Source: CAYLMG01 sp964464635
Lineage (GTDB): Bacteria; Planctomycetota; Phycisphaerae; Sedimentisphaerales; Anaerobacaceae
NCBI GenBank assembly: GCA_964464635.1
Contig: CAYXGT010000041.1
Location: forward strand, 1 to 24,099
Direction of reading: 5' to 3'
DNA: 24,099 bases
The notes below the pieces were generated by a model, which was not told where the DNA came from, searched no databases, and saw nothing but the letters and a program-made list of their open reading frames with translations. A program made the position numbers and the translations under genes. Positions 13,118 to 20,955 of the stretch are shown piece by piece; positions within the stretch are counted from its first letter, which is position 1; each line of letters begins with the position of its first letter.

Positions 13118-14120
13118 GTTTATCCACCCTCTTGCCAAGCTGCCTTAACAGTTCCGGCAGACGTTTAGTTAAACTCATAATTTTTAAGGCATTTCTTATT
13201 TCTGTTGCCGGTGAACCTAAGACTTTCTGGCCGGCTGATACATTTTGCATGATGCCGGACTGGGCACCAATCATAGCGCCGTCTCCGATTTCGACATTAT
13301 CTATCAGCCCGACCTGCCCGCCGAGCACAACACCGTCGCCTATCTTGCAGCTGCCTGCGATACCGACCTGGGAAACAATCAGGCAGCACTTACCGATTTT
13401 TACGTTGTGAGCGATTTGCACAAGGTTGTCAACTTTTGTCCCTGCCCCGATTATAGTATTGCCGAACTTTGCCCTGTCAATGCAGCAATTTGCTCCGATT
13501 TCGACACAATCTTCGATTACAACGCCGCCGTTATGTGGTATCAGTCTGTGCTCGCCGTTGATAAAAGCATAACCGAAACCTGTTGAGCCTATTGTTGTAT
13601 TTGCCTGAATGATGACATTATTGCCTATTGTGCAGTTGTGATAGATTACGACGTTGCTGTCGATTCGGCAGTTTTTGCCGACCTTTGAGTTTTGTCCTAT
13701 CTTGCTGCCGGCGGCAATTACTGTGTTTTCACCGATGCCTGCGCCGCTGCCGATGAACACACCAGGCTCGATACAAGCATCAGGGGCGATTTGTGCATCC
13801 TCTGCTATTACAGCGGAAGGGTCGATTCCTTTGGCAGGAGCCTTTAATTTTGGGGCAAAAATGTTCAGGCTTTTTATCAAAGCCTCGTTAACATCTTTAA
13901 CAATCAATTGGGCAATACCGGCACTTTCGATGCGTTTCTGGACAATCACCGCTGCGGCCTTTGAGCCGGCGAGTTTTGCCGTGTGTTTGCTGTTGCTGAC
14001 GAATGTAACATCATTTTCACCCGCGGTATCTATCGGTGCTACCGCACTGATATTTTTCCTGCCATCGCCCGCCAGCTCAGCGCCGAGCTGTTCGGCTAAT
14101 TGTGAAATCGTCAATTCCAT
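13089..14120 (-). CDS. lpxD: LpxD, UDP-3-O-acyl-glucosamine N-acyltransferase
   Basis: LpxD adds the N-linked hydroxyacyl chain to the deacetylated product of LpxC. The protein has 343 residues, the normal length. Residues 1-95 form the uridine-binding domain (PIDTAGENDVTFVSNSKH), 100-305 the hexapeptide beta-helix, and the rest the C-terminal helix. The catalytic histidine H238 (VQIAHNVKIG) aligns with E. coli H239, and GSTGFGYAFINGE (178-190) is the conserved LpxD turn segment. It follows the OmpH/Skp gene by 41 bases and overlaps lpxC-fabZ. A weak GAGAAG precedes the ATG. The order ompH-lpxD-fabZ-lpxA matches the classical cluster of proteobacteria, with LpxC merged into FabZ here. Confidence 0.95.
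   Translation of the reverse strand: MELTISQLAEQLGAELAGDGRKNISAVAPIDTAGENDVTFVSNSKHTAKLAGSKAAAVIVQKRIESAGIAQLIVKDVNEALIKSLNIFAPKLKAPAKGIDPSAVIAEDAQIAPDACIEPGVFIGSGAGIGENTVIAAGSKIGQNSKVGKNCRIDSNVVIYHNCTIGNNVIIQANTTIGSTGFGYAFINGEHRLIPHNGGVVIEDCVEIGANCCIDRAKFGNTIIGAGTKVDNLVQIAHNVKIGKCCLIVSQVGIAGSCKIGDGVVLGGQVGLIDNVEIGDGAMIGAQSGIMQNVSAGQKVLGSPATEIRNALKIMSLTKRLPELLRQLGKRVDKLEASKNDKD
13124..13131 (-). promoter_or_regulatory. Ribosome binding site deciding the lpxC-fabZ start
   Basis: GAGGGTGG lies six bases before the TTG at 13117 and inside the end of lpxD. It supports a TTG start and coupling of the two genes. Confidence 0.55.
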
Positions 14121-14161
14121 TACTGCTTCTCGTAAGATAATGGATTTGTATTATTCCGGCA

Positions 14162-14761
14162 TTAATTGTTACTCATCGCATCGACGCGAGCCATAACTTC
14201 ATTGGTTATATCGATGCAGCCCTCGCTATATATCAGCTTATTTGTTCTGATTGCGAGCATAAGCTCGTTGGCGCTCTCGACGGGAAACTCCGGCTCATCT
14301 TTCTCGAGGACCATATCCAGCCCCATTTGTTTTGCCACTTCGGTTGTTTGCAGCAGGATATCCTTATAAATCTGTTCGGTCCACTGCTGGTCTTTTGCTG
14401 CAAGCTTCTGTTCGTAATAGTCCTGTTTCAGCGGCAGGGTCGCTCTTTTCTGGGCCAGTTCTTTTGCCAGCTCAAGAAAGTCTTCTGTGCCTCTTTTTCT
14501 TGTCTCAAGGCCGGCCTCGGCTGCTTTGATTTCCGCGCTGAGCTGCTGAAGTTCCTGGATGATTTGTTCCTGCTCGAGTTCCGCCTCTTTTCTGTATTTT
14601 TCATTTCTTTTGCAGTTCTGAAAAATCTTGCGCATACAGACTACACCGATTTTCCGAACTGTCTTTTCTTCTTTGCTTGGCTGTGCATCGCCGCTTTTGT
14701 AGCCGACAAATAAAACGATTACGCCCATCAAACAACTCAGAACAAGTAACTTAATCTTCAT
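14162..14761 (-). CDS. OmpH/Skp-family periplasmic chaperone
   Basis: The 199-residue protein begins with a signal peptide (KIKLLVLSCLMGVIVLFVGY). Next comes the OmpH beta segment RKIGVVCMRKIFQNCKRNEKY, corresponding to 'VDMQKVFQ...' in Skp. Two long charged helices follow (about 60-145), predicted to form the tentacle-like coiled coil. The end returns to a beta segment, GLDMVLEKDEPE, then IYSEG-CIDITNEVM, the usual family finish. Skp binds unfolded outer-membrane proteins in the periplasm and hands them to BAM. It lies 81 bases after bamA and 41 before lpxD, as in many Gram-negatives. AAAGGG precedes the ATG. Family assignment is firm, detailed chaperone activity is inferred. Confidence 0.88.
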   Translation of the reverse strand: MKIKLLVLSCLMGVIVLFVGYKSGDAQPSKEEKTVRKIGVVCMRKIFQNCKRNEKYRKEAELEQEQIIQELQQLSAEIKAAEAGLETRKRGTEDFLELAKELAQKRATLPLKQDYYEQKLAAKDQQWTEQIYKDILLQTTEVAKQMGLDMVLEKDEPEFPVESANELMLAIRTNKLIYSEGCIDITNEVMARVDAMSNN

Positions 14762-14842
14762 AAATGACCCTTTCCTGGTTTTCGTTTCGGATTGGATTTA
14801 AAATACGATTTTTTCACATATATTTGTATGTATCTAAAGAAT

Positions 14843-17266
14843 CTAAAACAGCCTGCCGATTGAGAAACTAAATATCTGCGTTTCATCCTCGCCGTCTTTC
14901 AAAACCGGTGTAGCCAGTTCAAACCTCATCGGTACCGGGCCGAACCATTGGGGTATTAATATCTGTATTCCAATACCTACTGAAGCGCGGGGGCCGCCGG
15001 AATCAATCATGCCCGTATCAACGAAGAACAGTGCTGAAAAATTATCACCCACCAGCGGCACAATGACTTCGGCATTGGCAAGTACTATCCAGTTGCTGCC
15101 TATAGGGTCCTCTTTATCTCTTCCGGCTATTGGCAAACCGTCTGCCGTCGTCGGTACGCCTCTCGTGCTTACGCCTCTGTAGTCGAAGCCTCTTATACCA
15201 TAATATGTCCCTGAGCCGCCGGCGTAGAACTTCTCGAAGGGTGGTGCATTACCGACTATTGTTGCCCCGTACAGCTTGGTTGTCAGAATCGTTTTACGCT
15301 CGGCTAAATCCTCATGAAGGGTACGAAACTTCTGGTAAAAGCCGCTTAATTTGCCGAATGTATAATCGCCCCCCGCCTGTTCATAGCCGATGTCGAGGAT
15401 GTAACCTGTTGTGGGATTAAACTGGTCGTCTGTCAGGTCTCTGCTGAGCCCGATCCGAACCGCGGCGATAAGATTGCCGCCTTTTATGTCTCTTATCTCT
15501 TTCGGTGCATCCCATTCAATGCTGCTAATACTTACGTCCTCGAATCTGAAGCTCAGGCTTCTTCGCCAGCGGTTTTTGTAGCGTTTTTCAAAGCCCAGGA
15601 AGCCTTTGAGTCTTTCTTCGTCGTAGGCTTCTCTCGCTCTTTCCCAGCTCGAGCCGGCCAGGTCTAAAGATATGGGCTTATCTCTCAAATAAGGTTCGGT
15701 GAAGCTGATTGAGTACTGGCTGACCTCGGTTCCGGGTTCGATTGCGATTCTCAAACGCTGACCTGCGCCCTTGAAGCCCTTGCCCGTTATGAATTCACGA
15801 AGGCTTTTTGGCCTATTTTTGATATTGAAGTTTCTTTCGTCGAAGATAAGCTGACCTACGGCGCCCATATCTGCGGAAACGCCCGCGCCTGCCATAACCA
15901 TACCGGTTTTGCCCTCAACGATTGTCACCAGAGCATCTTTCTGTTCCGGTTTTGGCGATTCGACAGGCGTTATTGTAGCCGATTCGGTATATGCATTGGA
16001 CCTTATCATTTTTTCAAGATAGCCTTTGCCGTCTCCACGCGCTATATCGGCATTATAGAAATTGCCCGGCGTGAAGTCATATTCATCGAGTATTCGGCGA
16101 ATCACCCTGTCCTGGGCCTGCTCATTGCCTGTAATATCAATCTGGCCGATTCGGAAACGTCGGCCCTCGTTTATCATAAAGCCCGCATTGACTTTATCTT
16201 CTGCGATGAATTTGATGTCCTGCTCGACGGTTGCATCGATAAAACCGCTTTGACGATATAATTTATTCAGCTCTTTGACGTCGGAATCACCTTTTAGCTT
16301 ATTGAAAACCTTTCCCTGCTTTGTTTTAAGCTCCGGGAGCAGTTGTTCATCATCGAATTGCTTGTTTCCGCTGAGGGTGATTTTATCGACCGTATAAGCG
16401 GCGCCTTCGTTAATTACAAAGGTAAGCTCAACTTCGCTTTTATCGGCATTGAATTTTTCCAGGACATCGATATAGACGTTCAGGAACCCCCTTTTATAGT
16501 AGGTGCTCTGAAGGTTTGTAACGGCTTTTTCAACATGTTCTTTGACGTAATATACCGTCCAGAAACTAAACCTTTTTTTCTTCAATTTAGCTACCTTCTT
16601 GAGCTCCTTTACGCTTATCTGCTTGTTGCCGGTGTAATTTATCGATGCGATTTTAACTCTGTTGCCCTCGTTTATCCTGTAGAGCACTTTGCCTTTTGAT
16701 AATTCCTGCATATCGAGCGAAACAGTGGCGAAGGCAAAGCCTTTATCATGGTAGTGCTCGAGGAGTTTACCTCGGCCGGCCTCGGCCGCTATCGGGTCGA
16801 GAAAGTCCGCCTTCTTAAAATCGAGTTTCTTGCGCAGCGCTTCCGCCTTGTATTTTTCATTACCGATAAATTCAATGGACCTGACGACGTTCCGCTCCAC
16901 TACGGCAAAAATAAGCCTGACCTGGTCGTTAACGATACTTGTATTGTACCAGCCTCGCTGGATGCCGGGTAATTCAGCTATGCGTTTGACGTCTTCGTTT
17001 GCTGTTTGCGGGTCGAAAAAGTCACCGGCTCTGCTGCGCACCTTTGACAAAATTTCACTTCGTTCAACGTTTCTGTTCCCGGCCGTCTCAATACTGCCGA
17101 TGCGAAGACCGCTGAGCTGTTCGTCGGTAGCTTGTTCACCACAAAGCGAAATACCGCTGAATAAAAGCAGAACAATGCTGCAGGCAAACAGCAGGCTGCC
17201 GCCTCTGTTAGCTGCCAGCCTGACAATATAAGTCCTTTTTGGCCTCGGGTATGAGGGTTTGTCCAT
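14843..17266 (-). CDS. bamA: BamA, outer-membrane protein assembly factor
   Basis: BamA inserts beta-barrel proteins into the outer membrane. The 807-residue protein has a basic 23-residue N-terminal extension, a hydrophobic signal segment (about 24-41), a series of POTRA repeats (about 50-420, with recurring 'GN..' starts such as IETAGNRNV and ISITYNxGN-type segments), and a C-terminal barrel. The barrel holds the conserved loop-6 motif IRGFDYRG near residue 690 and ends in FSFSIGRLF, a classical beta-signal with terminal phenylalanine. AGGAG is eight bases before the ATG. It lies only 11 bases after dnaB. The signal's n-region is longer than usual, and the cysteine after it (ISLC) lacks a small residue at -1, so lipidation is unlikely. 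Confidence 0.95.
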   Translation of the reverse strand: MDKPSYPRPKRTYIVRLAANRGGSLLFACSIVLLLFSGISLCGEQATDEQLSGLRIGSIETAGNRNVERSEILSKVRSRAGDFFDPQTANEDVKRIAELPGIQRGWYNTSIVNDQVRLIFAVVERNVVRSIEFIGNEKYKAEALRKKLDFKKADFLDPIAAEAGRGKLLEHYHDKGFAFATVSLDMQELSKGKVLYRINEGNRVKIASINYTGNKQISVKELKKVAKLKKKRFSFWTVYYVKEHVEKAVTNLQSTYYKRGFLNVYIDVLEKFNADKSEVELTFVINEGAAYTVDKITLSGNKQFDDEQLLPELKTKQGKVFNKLKGDSDVKELNKLYRQSGFIDATVEQDIKFIAEDKVNAGFMINEGRRFRIGQIDITGNEQAQDRVIRRILDEYDFTPGNFYNADIARGDGKGYLEKMIRSNAYTESATITPVESPKPEQKDALVTIVEGKTGMVMAGAGVSADMGAVGQLIFDERNFNIKNRPKSLREFITGKGFKGAGQRLRIAIEPGTEVSQYSISFTEPYLRDKPISLDLAGSSWERAREAYDEERLKGFLGFEKRYKNRWRRSLSFRFEDVSISSIEWDAPKEIRDIKGGNLIAAVRIGLSRDLTDDQFNPTTGYILDIGYEQAGGDYTFGKLSGFYQKFRTLHEDLAERKTILTTKLYGATIVGNAPPFEKFYAGGSGTYYGIRGFDYRGVSTRGVPTTADGLPIAGRDKEDPIGSNWIVLANAEVIVPLVGDNFSALFFVDTGMIDSGGPRASVGIGIQILIPQWFGPVPMRFELATPVLKDGEDETQIFSFSIGRLF

Positions 17267-17277
17267 TAAATTTTCTC

Positions 17278-18720
17278 CTAAAATGGAACAGCCCGTTCGG
17301 AGCTGCTCTCAAACTCGGCCGTTGACTCTGCCATATGAGAAGCGTTTTCGAACCGGGTGTATTTTTCCAGAAATCTGAGATCTATTACTCCGATAGGACC
17401 GTTTCGCTGTTTGGCTATTATTAATTCTGCCGCGTTATCGAACGGGTAATCCTTCTCGCCGCGGTGGTAATAATCTTCCCGGTGAAGCAGCATCACAACG
17501 TCGGCGTCCTGTTCGATACTTCCGCTTTCCCGCAAATCACTCATTCTTGGCCGGTGGTCTTCTCTGCCTTCAGGCGCCCGGTTGAGCTGGCTTAGAACCA
17601 CAACCGGTATATTCAACTCACGTGCCAGTGATTTGATGTACCTTGAAATCGTCGATATCTCCTGTTGGCGTGATTCTATACGCGTGCCGAGGTGCATCAA
17701 TTGCAGGTAATCTACAATAATGCACTGCAAATCGTGCTGACTTTTCAATCTCCTTGCTTTTGCGCGAAGCTGAAGTGGTGTCAGCGCCGAATTATCATCG
17801 ATATATATCTGCGATTCGCTCAGCAGCCCGCAGGCCTCGACGAGCTTCTCGTAGTGTTCCGTATTCAGCATCCCCTTTCTGACTAATTGCGATTCGACCT
17901 TGCTGTTGCTGCACAAAAATCTTTCCGCTAACTGCTGCTTGCCCATCTCGAGAGAGAAAATTGCAACCGGAATTTTACTTGCAGCGCCGATATGTTCCGC
18001 AATGTTCAGGGCAAAGCTGGTCTTGCCCATACTCGGTCTGCCTGCAATGATAATCATCTCTCCGGGCTGAAGACCGCAGGTCTTGTCGTCAAGCTCGTAA
18101 TAGCCGCAGGCAAGGCCGGTAACGTGTTTGCCTTCTCGCTTGTCTATCAGTTCGTATGCTCGAACAACAAGGTCCTTTAAGGCTTCTGCCGAGTCCGTTA
18201 TCTTTTTGTCGGTAACGGCAAAAATCTTTCGTTCAGCCTCGTCAAGCTTTTCATCCGGCTCACCGCCGGGCTCGTATGATTCGTTAATGATTTCACTTGC
18301 AGCCCAAATCATTTCACGCAGCAGCATCTTGTCCTTGACGATAGTTATATAGTATCCTACGTTTGCCGACGATGGAACGGATTCCATAATTTTCCCCAGG
18401 TATTCCGCGCCGCCCACCTCATCGAGCTGCTTGCGTTTTTTAAGCTCGTCACGCAGCAGGACTCCGTCGATTACACCGCCTCTGTTTTTTTCATATAGGC
18501 CGATGATAGCCTCGAATATCATCTGGTGTTCGATGTGATAAAAAGCCTCGCTGTTTAATTGCTCGACAACCTCGCTGATGCATTTATTGTCGGTTATCAT
18601 GGAACCAAGCACCGCAGCTTCAGCCTCGAGCGATTCGGGCATCGTGCGATTGGATAATGTTGTCAGGCTGCTCGCCCTTTTAGAGGTTTTCTCAGTGCTG
18701 TTCTTTGTTTTTACAGCCAT
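17278..18720 (-). CDS. dnaB: Replicative DNA helicase DnaB
   Basis: DnaB is the hexameric helicase at the replication fork. With the chosen start the protein has 480 residues. The N-terminal domain begins with MPESLEAEAAVLGSMI; the RecA-like motor has Walker A GRPSMGKT (227-234), FSLEMGKQQLAERF and the Walker B region IIVDYLQLM. It ends with the conserved LNRAPEGREDHRPRMSDLRESG and DVVMLLHR. I chose the ATG at 18720, which has GAGG six bases upstream, over an in-frame TTG at 18774 with no site. No intein is visible. It is the first gene of a minus-strand run that continues 11 bases later into bamA, an unusual partner. A near-consensus promoter lies just upstream. Confidence 0.95.
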   Translation of the reverse strand: MAVKTKNSTEKTSKRASSLTTLSNRTMPESLEAEAAVLGSMITDNKCISEVVEQLNSEAFYHIEHQMIFEAIIGLYEKNRGGVIDGVLLRDELKKRKQLDEVGGAEYLGKIMESVPSSANVGYYITIVKDKMLLREMIWAASEIINESYEPGGEPDEKLDEAERKIFAVTDKKITDSAEALKDLVVRAYELIDKREGKHVTGLACGYYELDDKTCGLQPGEMIIIAGRPSMGKTSFALNIAEHIGAASKIPVAIFSLEMGKQQLAERFLCSNSKVESQLVRKGMLNTEHYEKLVEACGLLSESQIYIDDNSALTPLQLRAKARRLKSQHDLQCIIVDYLQLMHLGTRIESRQQEISTISRYIKSLARELNIPVVVLSQLNRAPEGREDHRPRMSDLRESGSIEQDADVVMLLHREDYYHRGEKDYPFDNAAELIIAKQRNGPIGVIDLRFLEKYTRFENASHMAESTAEFESSSERAVPF

Positions 18721-18785
18721 TAATGCCTCGGCAAATAGATATAAAATCAAGCTCACGTCCTTGTGATTTCGCAATTAAGCTCATC

Positions 18786-18815
18786 ATTGTAACGGCTGTT
18801 AAGCCGACGTGTCAA
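18786..18815 (-). promoter_or_regulatory. Strong sigma70-type promoter for dnaB and the envelope run
   Basis: On the minus strand a perfect TTGACA (18810-18815) and TACAAT (18786-18791) are spaced by 18 bases. The -10 box lies about 66 bases before the dnaB start. The spacer contains an inverted repeat. It is one of the two best promoter matches in the window. Confidence 0.7.
18793..18806. repeat. Inverted repeat inside the dnaB promoter spacer
   Basis: CGGCT-GTTA-AGCCG is a perfect 5-bp inverted repeat with a 4-base centre. It lies wholly between the -35 and -10 boxes of the dnaB promoter, where a bound repressor would block RNA polymerase. It may be an operator or a chance palindrome. Confidence 0.4.
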
Positions 18816-18829
18816 TCTTTTATCGGATA

Positions 18830-18859
18830 TTGACATTTTTAGCTTGTTGGCCCTATAAT
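18830..18859 (+). promoter_or_regulatory. Consensus sigma70-type promoter reading toward arfB
   Basis: Perfect TTGACA (18830-18835) and perfect TATAAT (18854-18859) are spaced by 18 bases on the + strand. Its -35 box and that of the dnaB promoter form the arms of a 7-bp inverted repeat, TGTCAAT (18810-18816) and ATTGACA (18829-18835). Transcription would start near 18866, leaving a leader of about 115 bases before the ArfB-like gene. Confidence 0.75.
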
Positions 18860-18872
18860 TTCATTTTTTACA

Positions 18873-18938
18873 GGGTTTACAAGCCCGTTTTGCAGTATAA
18901 TTGAACTGCTTATTTGTTGCAAAGTTTTTTCGCAAAAG
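18873..18938 (+). other. Leader region with three short potential hairpins
   Basis: Downstream of the strong promoter three small stem-loops can form: GGGTT/AGCCC at 18873-18886, GCAGT/ACTGC at 18892-18909, and TTGCAAA/TTCGCAA (one mismatch) at about 18917-18935. None has the strong stem plus T run of an intrinsic terminator. They may be a structured 5' leader of the ArfB-like gene or chance structure. Confidence 0.2.
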
Positions 18939-18980
18939 GCTCGTAACTCGCATTGGATGTCGTTTTTGGGCTGTCGCATT

Positions 18981-19415
18981 ATGATTAGACTAAACTCCGA
19001 CACAATTATTTCAGAAGAAAAGCTCACCTTTAAGTTTTCCAGAAGCAGCGGGCCCGGAGGCCAGAACGTAAATAAGGTTAACAGCCGAGTTACGCTTTTT
19101 TTTGATATAGCCGGCAGTAACGAGCTTGGCGAAACTCAAAAAAGAAGAATACTGAAACGGCTTGGCCGGCGGGTTGACAAAAACGGAATTTTAAGGGTAG
19201 TGTCACAGAAATACCGGACTCAAACCGCCAATCGCAAGGAGACTGTAAAACGGCTTGAAGAGCTCTTGGAAAATGCATTAAAGAAGAAAACCATACGCAA
19301 AAAGACTACTGTCCCTGAAAAAGAAAAATTAAAACGCCGGCAGGAAAAAAAAAGCAGAAGCGCCTTAAAGCAGCAAAGAGCAAAGCTGGATTTCTCAGAC
19401 GATTCGCGTTTCTGA
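18981..19415 (+). CDS. arfB: ArfB-like (YaeJ/ICT1 family) ribosome rescue peptidyl-tRNA hydrolase
   Basis: The protein is a single class I release-factor catalytic domain without codon-recognition domains. The GGQ motif at 26-28 (SSGPGGQNVNKVNSRVTL) hydrolyses peptidyl-tRNA. The C-terminal tail (about 101-136) is packed with Lys and Arg (KKKTIRKK, KEKLKRRQEKKSR), as in ArfB, whose tail enters the empty mRNA channel of stalled ribosomes. With the ATG at 18981 it has 144 residues and begins MIRLNSDTIISEEKL, aligning with the family start. An upstream in-frame ATG at 18957 would add eight residues. Neither has a clear Shine-Dalgarno site. It is served by the consensus promoter at 18830-18859. 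A PrfH-like protein is less likely given the size and tail. Confidence 0.87.
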   Translation: MIRLNSDTIISEEKLTFKFSRSSGPGGQNVNKVNSRVTLFFDIAGSNELGETQKRRILKRLGRRVDKNGILRVVSQKYRTQTANRKETVKRLEELLENALKKKTIRKKTTVPEKEKLKRRQEKKSRSALKQQRAKLDFSDDSRF

Positions 19416-19520
19416 ATAGCCCCTTTCAAATAAGTAAAATTTTGCTAAAATCATATCATAGCTTTATATGTAAAAAACAGGTATCAGGCACAACAGATAA
19501 GGATATATAATTGGTGATTT

Positions 19521-20888
19521 ATGTCATTGCCTAAAGTAGCGATTATCGGCCGGCCCAATATCGGAAAAAGCAGCCTGCTGAATGCACTCACCGGCCGGAT
19601 GATAAGCATCGTTGAGCCGACTGCCGGTGTCACAAGGGACAGGGTCAGTGCTGTTATTGAGAAAGACAAGAGGTATTTTGAGCTTGTGGATACAGGCGGC
19701 TATGGAATAGTGGACAGAGGCGATTTGACCGGGCATATCGAGCAGCAGATTCGCCAGGCCATTGGCTCAGCCGAGCTTATCATTTTTATGGTTGATATCC
19801 GTGACGGCCTGGTCCCGCTGGACCAGACGATAGCAAAACTGCTTCGTAAGGAAAATTTCAACATTATCGGCGTAGCCAACAAGGCCGATTCTGCAAAATT
19901 GTTTCCCGCTGCCGGAGAGTTTGCAAAACTGGGCTTCGGGGACTTTCTTTGTATCTCGGCAACGAACAACATCAACAAAAATGTACTCCTTGAAAAAATT
20001 ATTGAAAGACTCGGGGAACCGGCGAGGGAAAAGCCGGCTGTGCCCGTGATGAAAATAGCGATAGTGGGTAAAAGAAACGCCGGCAAAAGTACTCTTGTTA
20101 ACGCTATGGTCGGCGACGAGAGGATGATTGTCAGTGAGCTGCCCGGCACGACAAGGGATGCTGTCGATGTGGCTTTTGAAAAAGATGGCAGGACTATAGT
20201 TGCAATTGACACCGCAGGCGTGAGAAAAAAAGGTAAAATGGCCGACAGTATTGAATTTTACAGCTATGTTCGTGCGACACACTCGATTCGTCGCGCTGAT
20301 GTTGTTTTGTTTCTGATTGATTCAACAGTCCCCGTGTCGCAGGTGGACAAAAAGCTCGCTCGTTTTATCACCGCCGAATACAAAAGCTGTATCATCGTTG
20401 TGAATAAATGGGACCTCGCCAAACAAAAGGCCTCTACCGGTGACTATGAGGATTATCTTACAAAAATGCTGCCCGCCTTGAAAAATACCCCCATCGCATT
20501 TACAACAGCAACTAAGGCTAAGAATGTACAAGGTCTATTGGACCTTACCGCCAATATTTTCAAGCAGTCCTCGACCTGGATAAAGACAGCCAGGCTTAAT
20601 AAGGCTTTTGAGCTTATAAAGGCTGAAAAGACGGGAGGCGTTAGACGAAGAAAAGCCCGCGGCCTCGCCGCGAGGCGGGCCGGCTGGCCTAAAATATATT
20701 ATACCACCCAAATCGCCGTGAATCCAGTCACTATACTTATGTTTGTAAATAAGCTGGAACTTTTTGATGACAATTACCGAAGATATATAGTAGGCAGGTT
20801 GCAATCAATGCTCCCGATAGCCGAAGTGCCTGTACGGCTGCTGGCCAGACCTCGAAGCAGTAAAACATCTGTTAAGGCGAAGCTTTAA
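19521..20888 (+). CDS. der: Der (EngA), double-domain GTPase for 50S ribosome assembly
   Basis: Der helps late assembly of the large ribosomal subunit. The 455-residue protein has two tandem GTPase domains and a C-terminal KH-like domain. Domain 1 shows the P-loop GRPNIGKS (10-17), DTGG (57-60) and NKAD (120-123). Domain 2 shows GKRNAGKS (183-190), DTAG (230-233) and NKWD (295-298). The KH-like part (about 355-445) includes WIKTARLNKAF and the typical end with QIAVNPVTILMFVNK and RLQSMLPIAEVPVRLL. The ATG is preceded by TTGGTGA. It follows arfB by 105 bases, a gap without a visible gene, and precedes cstA by 67. All motifs are intact. Confidence 0.96.
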   Translation: MSLPKVAIIGRPNIGKSSLLNALTGRMISIVEPTAGVTRDRVSAVIEKDKRYFELVDTGGYGIVDRGDLTGHIEQQIRQAIGSAELIIFMVDIRDGLVPLDQTIAKLLRKENFNIIGVANKADSAKLFPAAGEFAKLGFGDFLCISATNNINKNVLLEKIIERLGEPAREKPAVPVMKIAIVGKRNAGKSTLVNAMVGDERMIVSELPGTTRDAVDVAFEKDGRTIVAIDTAGVRKKGKMADSIEFYSYVRATHSIRRADVVLFLIDSTVPVSQVDKKLARFITAEYKSCIIVVNKWDLAKQKASTGDYEDYLTKMLPALKNTPIAFTTATKAKNVQGLLDLTANIFKQSSTWIKTARLNKAFELIKAEKTGGVRRRKARGLAARRAGWPKIYYTTQIAVNPVTILMFVNKLELFDDNYRRYIVGRLQSMLPIAEVPVRLLARPRSSKTSVKAKL

Positions 20889-20955
20889 TTTGGAATAAAC
20901 TTGTTTGGGCTGAGGGATTTTTTTATTGATTTTGTAATCGTAAAGGGCTGGTACG

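Noticed and set aside
19700..20282. Two 170-codon frames opposite der
   Set aside because: They overlap the fully conserved GTPase motifs of der and show no independent motif.
20889..20955. TTGTTT-17-TATTGA as a cstA promoter
   Set aside because: Both hexamers are poor matches in a T-rich stretch; such hits are expected by chance.
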